From Clostridium hydrogenum (GTDB taxonomy: Bacteria; Bacillota; Clostridia; Clostridiales; Clostridiaceae), in NCBI RefSeq assembly GCF_021432385.1, contig NZ_JAEACT010000002.1:2338501-2402500 (forward strand): 64,000 bases of DNA. Direction: 5' to 3'. Position 1 is the stretch's first letter, and each line of letters opens with the position of its first letter. The position numbers and the translations under genes are program-made. Under the pieces are notes generated by a model. That model searched no databases. It was given only the letters and a program-made list of their open reading frames with translations, and was not told the origin of the DNA. Shown here piece by piece: positions 17,576 through 26,814 of this stretch.

Positions 17576-19498
17576 TCACCTTATAATACCTTGATTTTTA
17601 ATATCATTATATTTTTGACTTAGATTCATAAATTCGGTATCATTCTCATTGTATTTTTTAGATATTGTAAGTTTATAATACTTAACAAAGTCACTATAAT
17701 TCCTTTGTCCATTTGAAACCCCTTGCTGTGCATCATATTCTAAAAGTGCGAGTTCCATATATCCTTTATAATCATCCGGAAACATCTGAATTTCCTTTTG
17801 AAATGCATTTTTACTTTCACCTACATTATCCAAATACTTATATATCATTCCCAATTTACAATAAGAATCCGATATTTGACTTCCTGCATTTATGGCTATT
17901 TTGTAATTTTCAAGTGCTTTATTTAAATACAATTTATACTTTTCCTGCTCTAGCCTTGATTCACCTGCCTTACTGTAATACGCCTGTCCCAGTTGCTGAT
18001 ATATTATTATATTATTTTTGCCAACCGAAAGAGTATTTGCTTTCTCCAAAACTCCTATTTCTTTATCTGTATTCTCATCAAATATCTGAGGATTATCTCT
18101 GTAAATCTGCGACAAAGTTATATATGCACTAATCTTAAAATGTATATCTGAGCTGCCATCTATGTATTTTTCAAGATTATTAACAGAGTCAATAACATCA
18201 TTATTTTTACTCATACTCAATGTAGATAAAGTTTTTGCAATCACTTTATAATATTTGAGCGGTCCAATATTATCAGCCTTTTTCCCATTTATTGCGTCAA
18301 AATACTTGCAGGCTTTACTATAGTTTTCATAATCAAAATACGCCATTCCAACCTCATATTTAAGATTATCATCTTTAAGTAAATTTGCGCCTTTTGATGT
18401 TACGTATGTCTCAACAAAATCTATACACTGATCATACTGTCCATTTTCAAGGTACGTATTAATAGCTTTTATATACGCTTTTGAATCTTCTTCGTTTTTG
18501 TCTATTGCAGCTTTAAAACTATCAATGGCCTTACTTGTATTTTTTAAGCTTCCCTGTTTATCACCATTTTCAATCATGTTGTTATATTCCTTAACACTTT
18601 CACCCTTAATTCCAAAAATTCCAGAAGCAATTAGAAACACTGAAAAAATAAACATAATAACGCTAACAAAGATTTTAATATACTTTTTTCTTACTTCTAC
18701 TTTATACTTTGAATTAAGCTTATGTATGTTTTCCAAATCATTAATCATTTCTTTTATTGACTGATATCTCAAACTTGGATCCTGTTTTGTACATTTCTCT
18801 ATAATAAATTCCATTCCCTCCGAAAGTGATGGATCTATTTTTCTTATTGGCTTTATCTCAAACGGCGGATCATTAGGACTCTTACCAGTAATTAAGTGGT
18901 AAAGCGTAACACCTAAACTATATATATCCGTTCTAGCATCGCTTTGATAATCTCCATATTGCTCTGGTGCAGCATACCCCCTTGTACCTATATAAGTTGT
19001 ATCTTTAGAAACATTCTTCTTATACTTTCTTGCAATACCAAAATCTATAAGCTTTATCTGTCCTCTATTTGTAAGTATTAGGTTTCCTGGCTTCATATCC
19101 CTATATATTATTGGGTTTGGCTTTTGAGAATGTAAATAATTTAAAACATCACATATCTGCTTCGCCCAATCAATTACAGTTTTTTCATCAACCATACCAG
19201 ATTTTACAATAAGTTTATCAAGTGAAATACCGTCTATAAAATCCATCACAAGATATATGCTTTCATTTCTTTCAATAATGTCAACTATTCGCGGAAGTGC
19301 TGGATGGTCAAGATTTTTTAATATATTAGTTTCCGCAAGTAAATCAATAGAAGAATTAAGACTTTTTTTCACTTGCTTAATTGCCCAAAACTTTTCAAGT
19401 TTAATATCCTTAGCAAGGTAAACTATGCTCATACCTCCCTTACCAAGAATATCCACAATCTTATATTTATTATCAAACATCTCATTTTCCAATTTCAA
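17576..19498 (-). CDS. Transmembrane Ser/Thr protein kinase with TPR-like extracellular region
   Basis: 640 residues from TTG at 19496-19498, preceded by GGGGTG; the ATG seven codons on has a poorer site. The kinase domain (about 10-270) has the glycine loop GKGGMSIVY, the lysine in WAIKQ, the catalytic YRDMKPGN (Y for the usual H), DFG and the PEQYG segment, so it should be active. One membrane helix lies at about 282-302. The outer part (about 310-640) has repeated A/G-Y-helix units like TPRs. It is the first gene of the secretion operon, analogous to PpkA in type VI secretion. It probably phosphorylates FHA partners here. Confidence 0.95.
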   Translation of the reverse strand: MKLENEMFDNKYKIVDILGKGGMSIVYLAKDIKLEKFWAIKQVKKSLNSSIDLLAETNILKNLDHPALPRIVDIIERNESIYLVMDFIDGISLDKLIVKSGMVDEKTVIDWAKQICDVLNYLHSQKPNPIIYRDMKPGNLILTNRGQIKLIDFGIARKYKKNVSKDTTYIGTRGYAAPEQYGDYQSDARTDIYSLGVTLYHLITGKSPNDPPFEIKPIRKIDPSLSEGMEFIIEKCTKQDPSLRYQSIKEMINDLENIHKLNSKYKVEVRKKYIKIFVSVIMFIFSVFLIASGIFGIKGESVKEYNNMIENGDKQGSLKNTSKAIDSFKAAIDKNEEDSKAYIKAINTYLENGQYDQCIDFVETYVTSKGANLLKDDNLKYEVGMAYFDYENYSKACKYFDAINGKKADNIGPLKYYKVIAKTLSTLSMSKNNDVIDSVNNLEKYIDGSSDIHFKISAYITLSQIYRDNPQIFDENTDKEIGVLEKANTLSVGKNNIIIYQQLGQAYYSKAGESRLEQEKYKLYLNKALENYKIAINAGSQISDSYCKLGMIYKYLDNVGESKNAFQKEIQMFPDDYKGYMELALLEYDAQQGVSNGQRNYSDFVKYYKLTISKKYNENDTEFMNLSQKYNDIKNQGIIR

Positions 19499-19618
19499 GT
19501 AAAACACCCCATATATAAAAATCAATACTATAATATCACTTTTCAGAATAATATTCCAGTTTGTTAAAAATAAAAATTAATTTATTTAAACTTTCTATTA
19601 AACTTTTTTAATTTCTAG

Positions 19619-19647
19619 TTGAATTTTTTTCGTGTTTGGTATATTAT
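19619..19647 (+). promoter_or_regulatory. Sigma-70 type promoter of the surface protein gene
   Basis: TTGAAT at 19619-19624 and TATTAT at 19642-19647 with a 17-bp spacer, 55 bp before the start codon. The divergent kinase operon must start in the same 180-bp gap, but I could not pick a clear promoter for it. Confidence 0.55.
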
Positions 19648-19702
19648 GTAACTCAGTACATTTTATGATATAAGGCATCTTAAAAAAGGGGGAAGTAAAA
19701 CA

Positions 19703-21886
19703 TTGAATCGTAAAAAAGTTTTTTCAGTAATTTTAGCTTCATTGTTTATTTCAAATGTTTTTACAGAATCTACTGTACTGGCTGTAGATACAAGTAATAA
19801 TCAAAGCATAAATTCATCTATAAATGAAAGTTCAAAAGATGATACTTCAAAAGTTCCAGATGATGGTACGCCACTTATATTAGGAGTAAATAACAACTCT
19901 TCTTCATCTAAACCAGTAAAACCAATAATAAAAATAAAGAATTCATTACTAGATAAGAATTGTATCGGTAATGATAATCTAGTACATGCTACATTAAACA
20001 ATAAACCATACAATCTAAAATTTATAAGCAAAGATAACGATATAGTAACCTTAGAAGGCGACACAATCTCTGAGAATACACCAAAGAATCAGAAAAATAC
20101 TCTTATCGTGTATTCCCCTGATACGGTTTACATATATTCACCTTCATACACTAAGAGTACAAAAGTCCAATTTTCAATAGACTCCGTTCCACCAGCCATT
20201 TCATTTAATGAGGCATATGGCAGAAATATAGAAAATGGCGGTGTCTATACTGGATCAATCAGTCCAATTATAAATATGTCTGATAACTATCATCTCGCAA
20301 ACTATTCTGTTACATTGAACGGAAAAGCATGCAATGGATATTTTTATTTAAATACTAACGGAGGTATATCATTCGCTGGAAACAAAATCTCTCAAGATGG
20401 TAATTATACTTTAAAAGTAACCGCAAAGGATGATGCAGGTAATGCCTCTACCTTTAGTAAATCTTTTGTAATTGACAATACTGCTCCAAATATAAGTATT
20501 TCTGGAGTTAAAGATGGTGATTATTTAAACAGCGAATCTGTAACGCCTTACATTGACATTCAAGATTCAAACTTTGATCCTACTAGGACAAGTTTTGTTG
20601 TAAAAAAAGATGGCGTTGAAATTCCAGTTGATGTAACAAGAGACGATAACGGACTATACTATTTTAGCCTTTATGACGAAGGTACATATACTATTACAGC
20701 AACTGCATATGATAAAGCTGGTAATGAATCCACTCTAACACCTATAAGCTTTGTAATTGACAGGACAGCACCAGTTCTTAATTTTAATTTTTCAGACAAT
20801 CAATATTTTAACAAAGCATTCAAACCAATTATCACCACGGAAAACAGTGATGATTTTGTAGATACACTTATTATAAATGGTGTTGAGTATTCTCCCGATA
20901 ATGTGCCAGACTTTTTAGCAAACAATGCATATGACGTAACTGCTATTGCAAAAGATAGAGCCGGTAATTTCAGCCCTACATCACATTTAAAATTCACAAT
21001 AGATACTATTGCTCCTGTTATAAATACTTCTAATATAACTGATAATTATTACTACAACACTTCAGTAAGTCCTTTAATAACAAGCACAGATATAAATCCA
21101 TACTTATTTACAATGACTTTAAACGGTACAAGTTATAATAATGGTATTATTTCTGCTGAAGGAAATTATGAGTTAGTAATTACTTCCGTAGATAAGGCAT
21201 CAAACTCTTCGGAAAAGATTATAAGATTTGTTATAGACAAGACTGCCCCTACTATTTCGCTTAAAGGATTAGTTAACAATGGAATTTTTAATCATTCTAT
21301 AGATCCATATGTATATATAAATGATCCAAATTCATATATGTCAATACTTATGATTGATGGTGAAGATTATCACGGCGGTATTATTGGAATGGATGGAAAA
21401 CACACTTTACTAATAGAAGCTGTAGATAAAGCAGGTAACATAAACAAAGAAGCAATTAATTTCTTTATAAAAGCTACTCCACCTCAAATATATGTTTCAG
21501 GTCTCAATAACGGCAATACTTACACTGGTTCCGTTACTCCAAAAATTTCTTTTTCAAAAGATATCGTTGAATCTGAAACCACTATGACTTTAGATGGAAA
21601 TGCATATAAATTAAATGACAAAATCTCTTCCGTTGGAAATCATGAATTAGTTATTTCAACTACAGACTCTGCAGGAAATAAAGCTACAAAAAGAATTGAT
21701 TTTTCAATAGCAAGCGATAAAAAAAATGTAACTGCACAAATAAGCAATATTATAAAAAAAATCATTCCAACTTCAAAATCACAAAACGGTGCCTTTCCTT
21801 TATATGGCGCCATAGCTGTAATTGCCTGCGCAGCCATTGGTTTATTGGGAGTATTAAAGTTTAAAAGAAAAAAGCCAAATAAATAG
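19703..21886 (+). CDS. Secreted surface protein with tandem Ig-like repeats and C-terminal membrane anchor
   Basis: 727 residues from a TTG with AAGGGGGAAG upstream. There is a signal peptide at 1-28 (KKVFSVILASLF core). From about residue 150 there are six or seven repeats of about 80-85 residues, each ending in DKAGN/DSAGN, then F-ID-TAP, the signature of bacterial Ig-like (Big_3/BIG-type) domains. The C-terminus has a hydrophobic helix (about 700-718) and a basic tail FKRKKPNK, but no LPxTG box, so it is probably membrane-anchored rather than sortase-linked. It is divergent from the secretion operon; whether it is related functionally is unknown. Confidence 0.85.
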   Translation: MNRKKVFSVILASLFISNVFTESTVLAVDTSNNQSINSSINESSKDDTSKVPDDGTPLILGVNNNSSSSKPVKPIIKIKNSLLDKNCIGNDNLVHATLNNKPYNLKFISKDNDIVTLEGDTISENTPKNQKNTLIVYSPDTVYIYSPSYTKSTKVQFSIDSVPPAISFNEAYGRNIENGGVYTGSISPIINMSDNYHLANYSVTLNGKACNGYFYLNTNGGISFAGNKISQDGNYTLKVTAKDDAGNASTFSKSFVIDNTAPNISISGVKDGDYLNSESVTPYIDIQDSNFDPTRTSFVVKKDGVEIPVDVTRDDNGLYYFSLYDEGTYTITATAYDKAGNESTLTPISFVIDRTAPVLNFNFSDNQYFNKAFKPIITTENSDDFVDTLIINGVEYSPDNVPDFLANNAYDVTAIAKDRAGNFSPTSHLKFTIDTIAPVINTSNITDNYYYNTSVSPLITSTDINPYLFTMTLNGTSYNNGIISAEGNYELVITSVDKASNSSEKIIRFVIDKTAPTISLKGLVNNGIFNHSIDPYVYINDPNSYMSILMIDGEDYHGGIIGMDGKHTLLIEAVDKAGNINKEAINFFIKATPPQIYVSGLNNGNTYTGSVTPKISFSKDIVESETTMTLDGNAYKLNDKISSVGNHELVISTTDSAGNKATKRIDFSIASDKKNVTAQISNIIKKIIPTSKSQNGAFPLYGAIAVIACAAIGLLGVLKFKRKKPNK

Positions 21887-21893
21887 ACAATTT

Positions 21894-21963
21894 GAAAAGT
21901 AAAAGCAATAATGTTGTATGACCTTTATTTAATGTCCTACAATATTATTGCTTTTACTTTTCA
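21894..21963. terminator. Bidirectional terminator between convergent genes
   Basis: AAAAGTAAAAGCAATAATGTTG pairs with CAATATTATTGCTTTTACTTTT, with T-rich sequence in both directions. It lies between the surface protein gene and the tetR-type gene, which converge. Confidence 0.85.
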
Positions 21964-22539
21964 TTAAATGTCAGTGAGCTTGTATAGAATTTTTTCTACT
22001 TCTTTAATTAATTCTTCTTCTGATATTTTCTTTTTTTGCATGAGCCAATATCCGATTGTATTAATTATTGCACCAGTAAAAAAGGATGCGACTATTTCAG
22101 GAGATGCAGACACAGATACGCCTTTTTTTATAGCAATTTTAATTTTCCCTGTAATATCAGAAATTATTTGTTCTGAAAGTATGTTAAGAAGTGTAGGAAG
22201 TAAATTGCTACCTAATACCATACTTACAAATTGTTCATGGTATTTAAAAAAATTCAGAACATCACGGGTAATGCTGATATAAAAAGAATATGGGTCGCTA
22301 TAATCCTTTGAAGCAGGATTTATTGCATCAAAATCACTTTGTAACCGTCTTACAAAAAAACCAAAAAACTCATACTTATCTGCAAAATGCTTATAAAATG
22401 TCGTTCTTCTAATCATAGCCATTTCACATAATTCATTTACTGTTATATCTTCAAAATGTTTTTTACTCATGAGTTGTAAAAAAGCTTCTGTTAATGATTT
22501 GTATGTGCGGATAACCCGTAAATCATGTTTATTCCCCAT
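21964..22539 (-). CDS. TetR/AcrR family transcriptional regulator
   Basis: 191 residues. N-terminal helix-turn-helix at about 25-50 (ITVNELCEMAMIRRTTFYKHFADKYEFF in the family form), followed by the ligand domain; the C-terminus is like the TetR_C groups of Gram-positive regulators. It is divergent from the Old-Yellow-Enzyme operon with 217 bp between, so it probably represses that operon and itself. The shared DNA in front of the short-chain dehydrogenase gene at 26723 suggests that gene is also under its control. Confidence 0.92.
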   Translation of the reverse strand: MGNKHDLRVIRTYKSLTEAFLQLMSKKHFEDITVNELCEMAMIRRTTFYKHFADKYEFFGFFVRRLQSDFDAINPASKDYSDPYSFYISITRDVLNFFKYHEQFVSMVLGSNLLPTLLNILSEQIISDITGKIKIAIKKGVSVSASPEIVASFFTGAIINTIGYWLMQKKKISEEELIKEVEKILYKLTDI

Positions 22540-22553
22540 TTTACCCTCCTTTT

Positions 22554-22627
22554 TTTAGAAATATATTAGTAAATTTTATTTTTTATCTATTTTAGAAACA
22601 CATTAGTAAATTTTGTTTTTTATCTAT
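22554..22627. promoter_or_regulatory. Two adjacent 37-bp direct repeats, candidate TetR operators
   Basis: Copies at 22554-22590 and 22591-22627 differ at only a few positions (TTTAGAAA-A-ATTAGTAAAT core, then TTTTTTATCTAT). The second holds AAACA, 13 bases, TGTTT. A matching block lies in front of the SDR gene (about 26860-26895). They lie just upstream of the regulator's start and before the operon promoter. Confidence 0.6.
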
Positions 22628-22690
22628 CAAAACCAGTTGCTTTGACTGTTGAATTGGTAATAAAAGTATTCTATACTTAAAAACAACAAA
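22628..22690 (+). promoter_or_regulatory. Promoter region of the OYE operon, shared with the SDR gene
   Basis: CAAAACCA, then TTTGACTGTTGAATTG, then TAATAAAA and TATT are found here and, with few changes, on the minus strand at about 26815-26862. TTGACT (22642-22647) is a good -35. The -10 could be TATTCT with a 19-bp spacer, or lie a little later, and is not settled. Confidence 0.6.
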
Positions 22691-22756
22691 TGTCAATTAT
22701 CTAACAAATATGCTAACTATATGACAAATGTTAATAAATTTAAGGAGGCAATCCAA

Positions 22757-24148
22757 ATGGATACAAATGTATTATTTGAACCAATTCAAATTGGCAACGT
22801 AGAATTGAAAAACAGAATTGCGATGTCACCTATGAATATGGGTTACACTGGCCCAGAAGGCTATGCAGGTGAGCAATCAAATGCATGGTATGCAACTAGA
22901 GCAAGAGGTGGTTTTGGTCTTATCATCACTGAATGTGTAGTGGCAAACCCCTATCCATGGCGTGGCAGTGATTCACTTAATCCTCTATTATGTGACAGCC
23001 AAAAGAAATATCGCTATTTAAGCCAAATGGCCGATGTCATTCATTCTTATAAGGGTACAAAAGTATTTATGCAGCTTTCTCCTGGTTGGGGACGACAAGG
23101 TCATCCAAATATGATGCATAATGGCATCGCTGCTGGTGCTCCTTCAGCTATTCCTATGGAAACAGATTTACGTAATCTAAGCAATGGCTGGGCTAAACAA
23201 TTTAAAAGAATAGGCATAACGCTGATTGATGAGCTTGGCGGTCTTGAAAAAATAAAGAGCCTTAGTGATGAAGAATATGAGGATGTTAAGGCTAAAGCCT
23301 TTGCTTACTTAAAAAAGGATTGTCCCGAATTTTTCCATGTACTCAAAGGACATACCCCACGAGAACTTACTATTGCAGAAATAGAAAAGGTTGAAAATTT
23401 CATGGTGGAACAAGCCTGTGTTGCTTATAAACTTGGATATGATGGTGTAGAACTCCACACCCCTCACGGATATCTTCTACATCAGTTCTTATCACCACGC
23501 TCTAATCATCGTACCGACTTGTATGGTGGAAGTACTGAAAATCGTGCACGTATAGTTACTAATATTATTGAACGTATACGTAAAAAAGTTGGCTTTGAAA
23601 AAGTATTGGGTTGCCGCCTTTCTGGCGATGAATTGATGCAAGATGGTTTAGGACATGAAGAAGTTTGTAAGCTTGTTAAACTTTTTACTGATGCAGGAGC
23701 AAATTACTTTAATGTATCACAAGGCTCTTATGAAAATCCGGGAGCTGCATTCGCACCTGATGGCGAAAATGAATTTACACAATGGGCACCTGGTTTTAAA
23801 AAGGCAAGTGGAGGTCTTCCGGTTATAACACCAAACTTTACTAATCCAGAAACTGCAGTTGAAGCAATTAAGAGTGGAAGGACTGATATTATTTCACTAG
23901 GTCGTCAATCTATTGCTGATCCTTACTGGCCTGCAAAGGTAAAAGCTGGTCGCTGCAGTGATATTGTAAAATGCATTCGCTGTCAGCAATGTTACATGAA
24001 TTTATTTGAATCTCGTTGGATTCGTTGTTCTGTGAATCCTACCGCAGGTTTTGAAAAATATTATCCAGAGCTTTGGAAGGATAATGGTTTGATGGATGTA
24101 CGTGCAAAAAAATTTATGGATAAACGAGAAGGTTTACCTCTCATATAA
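22757..24148 (+). CDS. Old-Yellow-Enzyme family NADH:flavin oxidoreductase with Fe-S motif
   Basis: 463 residues from ATG at 22757 with AAGGAGG upstream (the ATG at 22721 has none). A TIM barrel with FMN-binding features: LKNRIAMSPMNMG near the start, GYDGVELHTPHGYLLHQF with the substrate His pair, SPRSNHRTDLYGGS and SLGRQSIADP. A cluster motif CIRCQQC, then C 11 residues later, fits the [4Fe-4S] site of 2-enoate or 2,4-dienoyl-CoA reductases. The protein stops soon after this, so it lacks the C-terminal FAD/NADPH domain of those 70-kDa enzymes and must take electrons otherwise. An insertion of about 70 residues (LIDELGGLEKIKSLSDEE) follows the N-terminal quarter. Likely reduces an activated C=C bond. 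Confidence 0.9.
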   Translation: MDTNVLFEPIQIGNVELKNRIAMSPMNMGYTGPEGYAGEQSNAWYATRARGGFGLIITECVVANPYPWRGSDSLNPLLCDSQKKYRYLSQMADVIHSYKGTKVFMQLSPGWGRQGHPNMMHNGIAAGAPSAIPMETDLRNLSNGWAKQFKRIGITLIDELGGLEKIKSLSDEEYEDVKAKAFAYLKKDCPEFFHVLKGHTPRELTIAEIEKVENFMVEQACVAYKLGYDGVELHTPHGYLLHQFLSPRSNHRTDLYGGSTENRARIVTNIIERIRKKVGFEKVLGCRLSGDELMQDGLGHEEVCKLVKLFTDAGANYFNVSQGSYENPGAAFAPDGENEFTQWAPGFKKASGGLPVITPNFTNPETAVEAIKSGRTDIISLGRQSIADPYWPAKVKAGRCSDIVKCIRCQQCYMNLFESRWIRCSVNPTAGFEKYYPELWKDNGLMDVRAKKFMDKREGLPLI

Positions 24149-24164
24149 GAAAGGAGCAATTAAA

Positions 24165-25214
24165 ATGAGTGAAAAATATTTTGATGATGATTTTTTTAAA
24201 ATAGATCCAGAATGTCATTTAATTGGCAATATGGAACCAGTTAATCACTTTCCTGGTGTTAAAATGTGGTGGAAAGCCATTGATAATGCTACACGTCCCA
24301 TATTGCAAGGGTCACCAAAAGAGCTCCAAGATATGCTGGAACCTTGGGAATTTCAGAAAAACGCTGACCCTGAAAATATTATCCGTGCAATGAATAAATA
24401 TGGTGTGGATATTGCATGTCTTTTACCTGAGTCAATGATGGATACTACAGGATATTCCAGTCGTTGGTGTACCAATGGTGATACGTGGAAAGCTGTTCAA
24501 ACACATCCTGACCGCTTTATTATTGAACCAAATCTTTCTCCTATTAAGCATAGGGGGGTAGATAATGCTATATGGGAGATGGAATATTGGGTAGAGCGTG
24601 GCGCAAAGATATTTAAATACTATCCGCCAGAAGATACTTATATAAACGATCCAGACCTGTGGCCATTTTATAAAAGAGCTGAAGAATTAGGTATTGTGTT
24701 AGACATTCATACAGGTTTTTCATGGGTACCACCTGGCAAGAGCAAACATTGCTTACCTATTCAACTTGATGATGTTGCTCGTGATTTTCCAAACTTAAAG
24801 CTTGTAGCCTTTCACATGGGTTATCCATATTGTGACGATCTCAATATGGTAGCAATGGGGCATCCTAATGTGTACCTATGTTTAAGTTTGCTTGTACCTT
24901 GGGCAATAACTGCACCATATAAATTTGGAAAAATTCTTGGAGAAGCAATGCGTTTTGTGGGACCAGACCGTATTATTTGGGGAACAGATAGTGCTGGATT
25001 TGGCGCTCAAATTGGTGCAGCAGTTATGGGATTACGTAACTTCCAAATCCCTGAGGAATTACAATGGCAATATGGCTATTTACCTTTGACTGATGAGGAC
25101 AAGCAAAAAATCTTTGGTGGTAATTTAGCTAAACTTCTTGGAATCGATACGTCGGTAAGACGAATAGGTAAGAAAGCTTCTGATAAAAATTCCATACCTT
25201 CCTTACAAAAATAA
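24165..25214 (+). CDS. Amidohydrolase-2 family protein (ACMSD/resorcylate decarboxylase-like)
   Basis: 349 residues from ATG at 24165 with AAGGAGC upstream, 16 nt after the previous stop. A TIM barrel with DIHTGFSW, FHMGYPYCDDL and WGTDSAGFG, matching the metal-binding H, H and D of the PF04909 family. The N-terminal HxH of the family is not clear (only PECH is seen), so the metal site may be unusual. Family members decarboxylate or hydrolyse aromatic and small acids. With the reductase and the SDR it may form a short path acting on a cyclic or unsaturated acid. Substrate unknown. Confidence 0.85.
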   Translation: MSEKYFDDDFFKIDPECHLIGNMEPVNHFPGVKMWWKAIDNATRPILQGSPKELQDMLEPWEFQKNADPENIIRAMNKYGVDIACLLPESMMDTTGYSSRWCTNGDTWKAVQTHPDRFIIEPNLSPIKHRGVDNAIWEMEYWVERGAKIFKYYPPEDTYINDPDLWPFYKRAEELGIVLDIHTGFSWVPPGKSKHCLPIQLDDVARDFPNLKLVAFHMGYPYCDDLNMVAMGHPNVYLCLSLLVPWAITAPYKFGKILGEAMRFVGPDRIIWGTDSAGFGAQIGAAVMGLRNFQIPEELQWQYGYLPLTDEDKQKIFGGNLAKLLGIDTSVRRIGKKASDKNSIPSLQK

Positions 25215-25313
25215 CTAAAGGAACAAAGGTGTAGTGCAAAACAAAATAATAAGTGGGAGCTCTGCATAAAAATGATGTGATTAATAGCATCTTGAAACCT
25301 TAAATAAAATTAT

Positions 25314-25394
25314 TGCGAAGTAAGTGTAGTAAAGGATATTAAATAAAATTAATAAAACTTTATTTAAACCATCCTGAACTACACTTACTTCGCA
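25314..25394. repeat. 81-bp palindrome
   Basis: TGCGAAGTAAGTGTAGT at 25314-25330 pairs with the inverse at 25378-25394, and inner bases GGAT/ATCC also pair. It follows the amidohydrolase gene and could serve as its terminator, but it is much longer than usual and has no T-run. Confidence 0.75.
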
Positions 25395-25625
25395 TTTACA
25401 GTAATTTAAGGAAAGAACTCATACCAGAGGCTTTGGCGTAATTCTTAAAGCTATATCACTAATTTCTAATGATCCATTTCAAATACATAAATTAATCAAA
25501 ATATTAGTGTGCCTACGGAATTTTGGTGTAGTACATAAACAATATTTATTACTGAAATCATTAAATTTACTTTATTAAGTTTTTAAATAACAATTATATA
25601 TTGTGAAATAAAGATGCAGTGGATT

Positions 25626-25886
25626 AATCAAAGAACCTTTGGTAGGTGTAGGAAAAAAATGATGTTAGAGAATAGTGGCGAAAAAATTTCTAAATAAAAT
25701 TGCATAAAACTTAGGGGAAAATTTTTTAAAGCTTTAGAGATTTAGATTGTCCGAGCGCCTTTTGCGAGTTATCGAAAGCTCTTAAGCTTTAAAAAATTTG
25801 ACGCTTAGTTTTATTAATTTTATTTAGGATTTTGAGCCGCTATTCGCTAACATCATTTTTCTACGCCTACCAAAGATTCTTTGATT
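25626..25886. repeat. About 260-bp long inverted-repeat element
   Basis: The left arm, beginning AATCAAAGAACCTTTGGTAG and going on through AAAAATGATGTTAG and GAATAGTGGC, is matched inversely by the right arm, which ends CTACCAAAGATTCTTTGATT. Arms are about 75-90 bp with roughly 85 percent match. The centre has further pairing (TTTAAAGCTT/AAGCTTTAAA). No gene lies inside. It looks like a MITE-type element or a large structured transcript. The flanking GTAGTGCA occurs also at 25231. Confidence 0.7.
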
Positions 25887-25961
25887 TTGCACTACACTTT
25901 GCTTTTCAATATTTAAAATTTATGTATTAAATAATTTTGTGCAACAGCGCCTTGTTATTTT

Positions 25962-26723
25962 TCAATTCATGAATACTCCACCATTCACATCTATACTACA
26001 TCCGGTGATGTAATCTGAATCATTACTAGCTAGAAATGCTATAACTCCACTACAATCTTCAACTTTTCCTAATCTACCTAGAGGAATGATTTGTTTAATT
26101 AGATTTTCTGGGGCACTTGTATAATTGAAATTAGAAATCATATTTGTTCTAATGGCTCCTGGACAAATACCATTTACATTTATATTGTAAACACCATATT
26201 CTTTTGCATAACATTTAGTAGCAGTAATCATTCCACCTTTTGATGCAGCGTAGGCTATAGATGATTCAGTACCACCAATCCTACCTGCCGCGGAAGAAAT
26301 GTTGATAATCTTTCCATAATTCTGCGGTTTCATAAATTTAAGAGCTTCCAATATACATAAGTGCATACTTCTTAAATTAGTATTCATTACTCTGTCCCAT
26401 TCTTGTGCATCAACAGCTTCAATTGGCATTGATGGACATACTCCAGCACCATTTATTAAAATATGAATAGTAGGGAATTTCATTTTTGCTACTTTAAATA
26501 AATTTACTATATCCTCCGGTTTTGAAACATCAGTTTGAACATAATAACACTCACAACCTGTTAAATTTTTGATTTCTTCAGCCGCTTTTATACCTCGCTT
26601 TTCATTTCTACCAGCGATTATGGCACCACTTAATCCTTCTCTTCCCATATAAATAATACTTTCCTTTGTAATACCATCTGTCCCACCTGTAGCGATAGCA
26701 TATTTACCTTCGAATCTCTGCAT
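25962..26723 (-). CDS. Short-chain dehydrogenase/reductase
   Basis: 253 residues from ATG at 26721-26723 with AAAGGAG upstream. Rossmann motif TGGTDGIT (the last Gly of TGxxxGxG is Thr), NGAG near residue 90, catalytic Ser in NISSAAGRIGG, and YAASKGG with Tyr and Lys. The C-terminus has CPGAIRT and ITGCSIDVNGG. Closest in style to FabG/7-alpha-HSDH type oxidoreductases using NAD(P)H on a ketone or alcohol. It lies alone, but its upstream DNA is nearly the same as that of the reductase operon at 22.7 kb, so it probably acts on the same compound. Confidence 0.93.
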   Translation of the reverse strand: MQRFEGKYAIATGGTDGITKESIIYMGREGLSGAIIAGRNEKRGIKAAEEIKNLTGCECYYVQTDVSKPEDIVNLFKVAKMKFPTIHILINGAGVCPSMPIEAVDAQEWDRVMNTNLRSMHLCILEALKFMKPQNYGKIINISSAAGRIGGTESSIAYAASKGGMITATKCYAKEYGVYNINVNGICPGAIRTNMISNFNYTSAPENLIKQIIPLGRLGKVEDCSGVIAFLASNDSDYITGCSIDVNGGVFMN

Positions 26724-26814
26724 GTTTCCATCTCCTTTCATAAGAATTCAATCTTAAGCCAGTACTTTTTAATTCTACATTCGTTGAATAATTTATAGTT
26801 ATTATTTTTAAGTG

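Noticed and set aside
18498..18764. Possible second small protein within the kinase region
   Set aside because: Shadow of the kinase TPR/membrane part on the other strand.
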